A stretch of 52,221 nucleotides of DNA from ATZT02 sp964639395 (GTDB taxonomy: Bacteria; Actinomycetota; Actinomycetes; S36-B12; UBA5976), in the NCBI GenBank assembly GCA_964639395.1, contig CAZXCT010000001.1:1-52221 (forward strand). Reading direction: 5' to 3'. Position 1 is the stretch's first letter, and each line of letters starts with the position of its first letter. Shown here one piece after another: positions 51,230 to 52,221 of this stretch. Under the pieces are notes generated by a model. It saw only the letters and a list, made by a program, of their open reading frames with translations, did not search any database and had not been told where the DNA came from. A program made the translations under genes and the position numbers.

Positions 51230-52221
51230 TAATTAGCGGCAATCAACGACTTAACTTGAGCAAGTGCTTGAAGTATTTGTGAGCTGTCGGTGCCTGAACC
51301 TTGTGCTAAGTCTGCCTTACCGCCACCCTTACCGCTTAGTTTTTGCATCGCTCCCTCAAGCAGCGTCTGCGCATCCAAGCCGGCATCTCTTGCTGGCTGA
51401 TTCGTTGCCACAATTGCATTTACTTTTTCAAGGGCGGTATTTAAAGCCACCACCACGCATGCGCCATTTTGGGTACCGCGCACTGCCAGTGTTAATTCTC
51501 GTAAATCATTGGCTGATAATCCGTCATCTGCTAATACTGCAATAACAGAAATGTTATTAATTACTTCAACCTTATTGGTGTACTTGGTTAGATCGCTAAG
51601 GATGGCTGATTTTCGAATTTTTTCTAATTCTTTTTCTACCTCTTTTAATTTATCAATCATCGAACTAACTTTTGCTACTAATTCATCTGGTCTACCCTTA
51701 ACTAAATTAACAAGTTCGTTTACCAAAATATGCTCACGCGCTAAAAATGAGTAGGCATCAGTACCGACTAGTGCCTCAACTCGTCGCACCCCAGCACCAA
51801 TACTTTGTTCAGATAAAAACTTCACAACCCCAAGCTGGGCAGAGCGTTCCGCATGGGTACCACCACATAACTCGTGCGCCCAATCCCCCACGCTAATTAC
51901 TCTCACCACATCGCCATACTTCTCGCCAAATAAAGCCATTGCGCCGAATTCTCGCGCTTCTGCTTGACTCATAGAACGTGCACTAACCAAAAGATCCGCT
52001 AACAGTAATTCGTTAACTCGCGCTTCAGCATCACGAAGAATGCTTTCAGGAACGGGCTTGGATGACGGAAAGTCAAAGCGAAGTCTGCCGGGTGCGTTTT
52101 CTGAGCCCAACTGCGTTGCCGTCTCACCTAACGCTTCTCGAAATGCTTTATGAATCATGTGCGTTGCAGTGTGGGCACGAGAAATTGCTTTGCGTCGCGC
52201 AATATCAACTCGCGCTAATGC
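51229..52221 (-). CDS. alaS: Alanyl-tRNA synthetase, C-terminal part (5' end beyond the window)
   Basis: About 330 residues, continuing in frame past the window edge. The editing domain carries HTATHMIHKA (HxxxH zinc motif) and CGGTH (second zinc ligands), which hydrolyse Ser- and Gly-tRNA(Ala). The coiled C-Ala domain is at the end. The catalytic domain lies off the right edge. It heads the alaS-ruvX-mltG-aroE run. Confidence 0.96.
   Translation of the reverse strand, partial: ALARVDIARRKAISRAHTATHMIHKAFREALGETATQLGSENAPGRLRFDFPSSKPVPESILRDAEARVNELLLADLLVSARSMSQAEAREFGAMALFGEKYGDVVRVISVGDWAHELCGGTHAERSAQLGVVKFLSEQSIGAGVRRVEALVGTDAYSFLAREHILVNELVNLVKGRPDELVAKVSSMIDKLKEVEKELEKIRKSAILSDLTKYTNKVEVINNISVIAVLADDGLSANDLRELTLAVRGTQNGACVVVALNTALEKVNAIVATNQPARDAGLDAQTLLEGAMQKLSGKGGGKADLAQGSGTDSSQILQALAQVKSLIAAN

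Noticed and set aside
1..52221. Mobile elements, prophage, CRISPR arrays, riboswitches, biosynthetic clusters
   Set aside because: No transposase, integrase, phage structural gene, repeat-spacer array or recognisable riboswitch fold was found. Gene order is largely ancestral for the phylum.

Overview
The window is a gene-dense, AT-rich stretch of actinobacterial chromosome. Several features point to Actinobacteria: RbpA, WhiA, an ANTAR regulator of the PdtaR type, a fabG-inhA pair whose FabI resembles InhA, a SufR-led suf operon with a Rieske-type ferredoxin and SufT, DUF3099, and the order alaS-ruvX-mltG-aroE-A24 peptidase-aroC-aroK-aroB-aroQ-pepQ-efp-nusB. The low G+C, very short or overlapping junctions and a bacterial (6-4)-type FeS photolyase suggest a streamlined freshwater lineage such as acI (Nanopelagicales). 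That placement is inference from the sequence alone.

Layout. 1-10 kb: a partial M20 metallopeptidase, tRNA-Leu(GAG), a K+ channel with two RCK domains, VKOR, a Nudix-like protein, FeS photolyase, an orphan ABC ATPase, an unknown gene coupled to serB, the fabG-fabI pair, DUF3099 and a SURF1-like protein. 10-18.3 kb, minus strand: sufR-sufB-sufD-ferredoxin-sufC-sufS-sufU-sufT and an ABC exporter. 18.3-23.1 kb: ctaA, an ATP-grasp gene, ctaB and tkt. 23.1-41.2 kb, all minus strand: polA-rpsA-coaE-uvrB-terC-uvrA-uvrC-rapZ-whiA-gap-pgk-tpiA-secG-rbpA. 41.2-43.2 kb: a thioesterase, a DUF554 protein, pdtaR and a tRNA with a Leu anticodon. 43.2-52.2 kb, minus strand: partial alaS, ruvX, mltG, aroE, A24 peptidase, aroC, aroK, aroB, aroQ, pepQ, efp, nusB.

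Functional themes. Fe-S cluster assembly, heme A synthesis and oxidase assembly (suf, ctaA, ctaB, SURF1) serve aerobic respiration. The lower glycolytic genes gap-pgk-tpiA are in one run. The nucleotide excision repair genes uvrA, uvrB and uvrC lie within 8 kb, and the photolyase adds light-driven repair. Most of the shikimate pathway is in one operon.

No insertion sequence, phage gene, CRISPR array or clearly transferred gene was seen, and no gene-free stretch exceeds 300 bases (the longest is 38442-38580, 139 nt). I found no new multi-gene system. The best leads are: a tRNA with a Leu anticodon but a short variable loop; a UvrC that ends before the usual helix-hairpin-helix domain; whiA, which looks broken but is almost certainly a scaffolding artefact; the absence of tal-zwf-opcA-pgl and yvcK from otherwise conserved gene orders; a Nudix-like protein without the usual catalytic glutamates; and convergent genes that overlap so tightly that ordinary terminators cannot fit.
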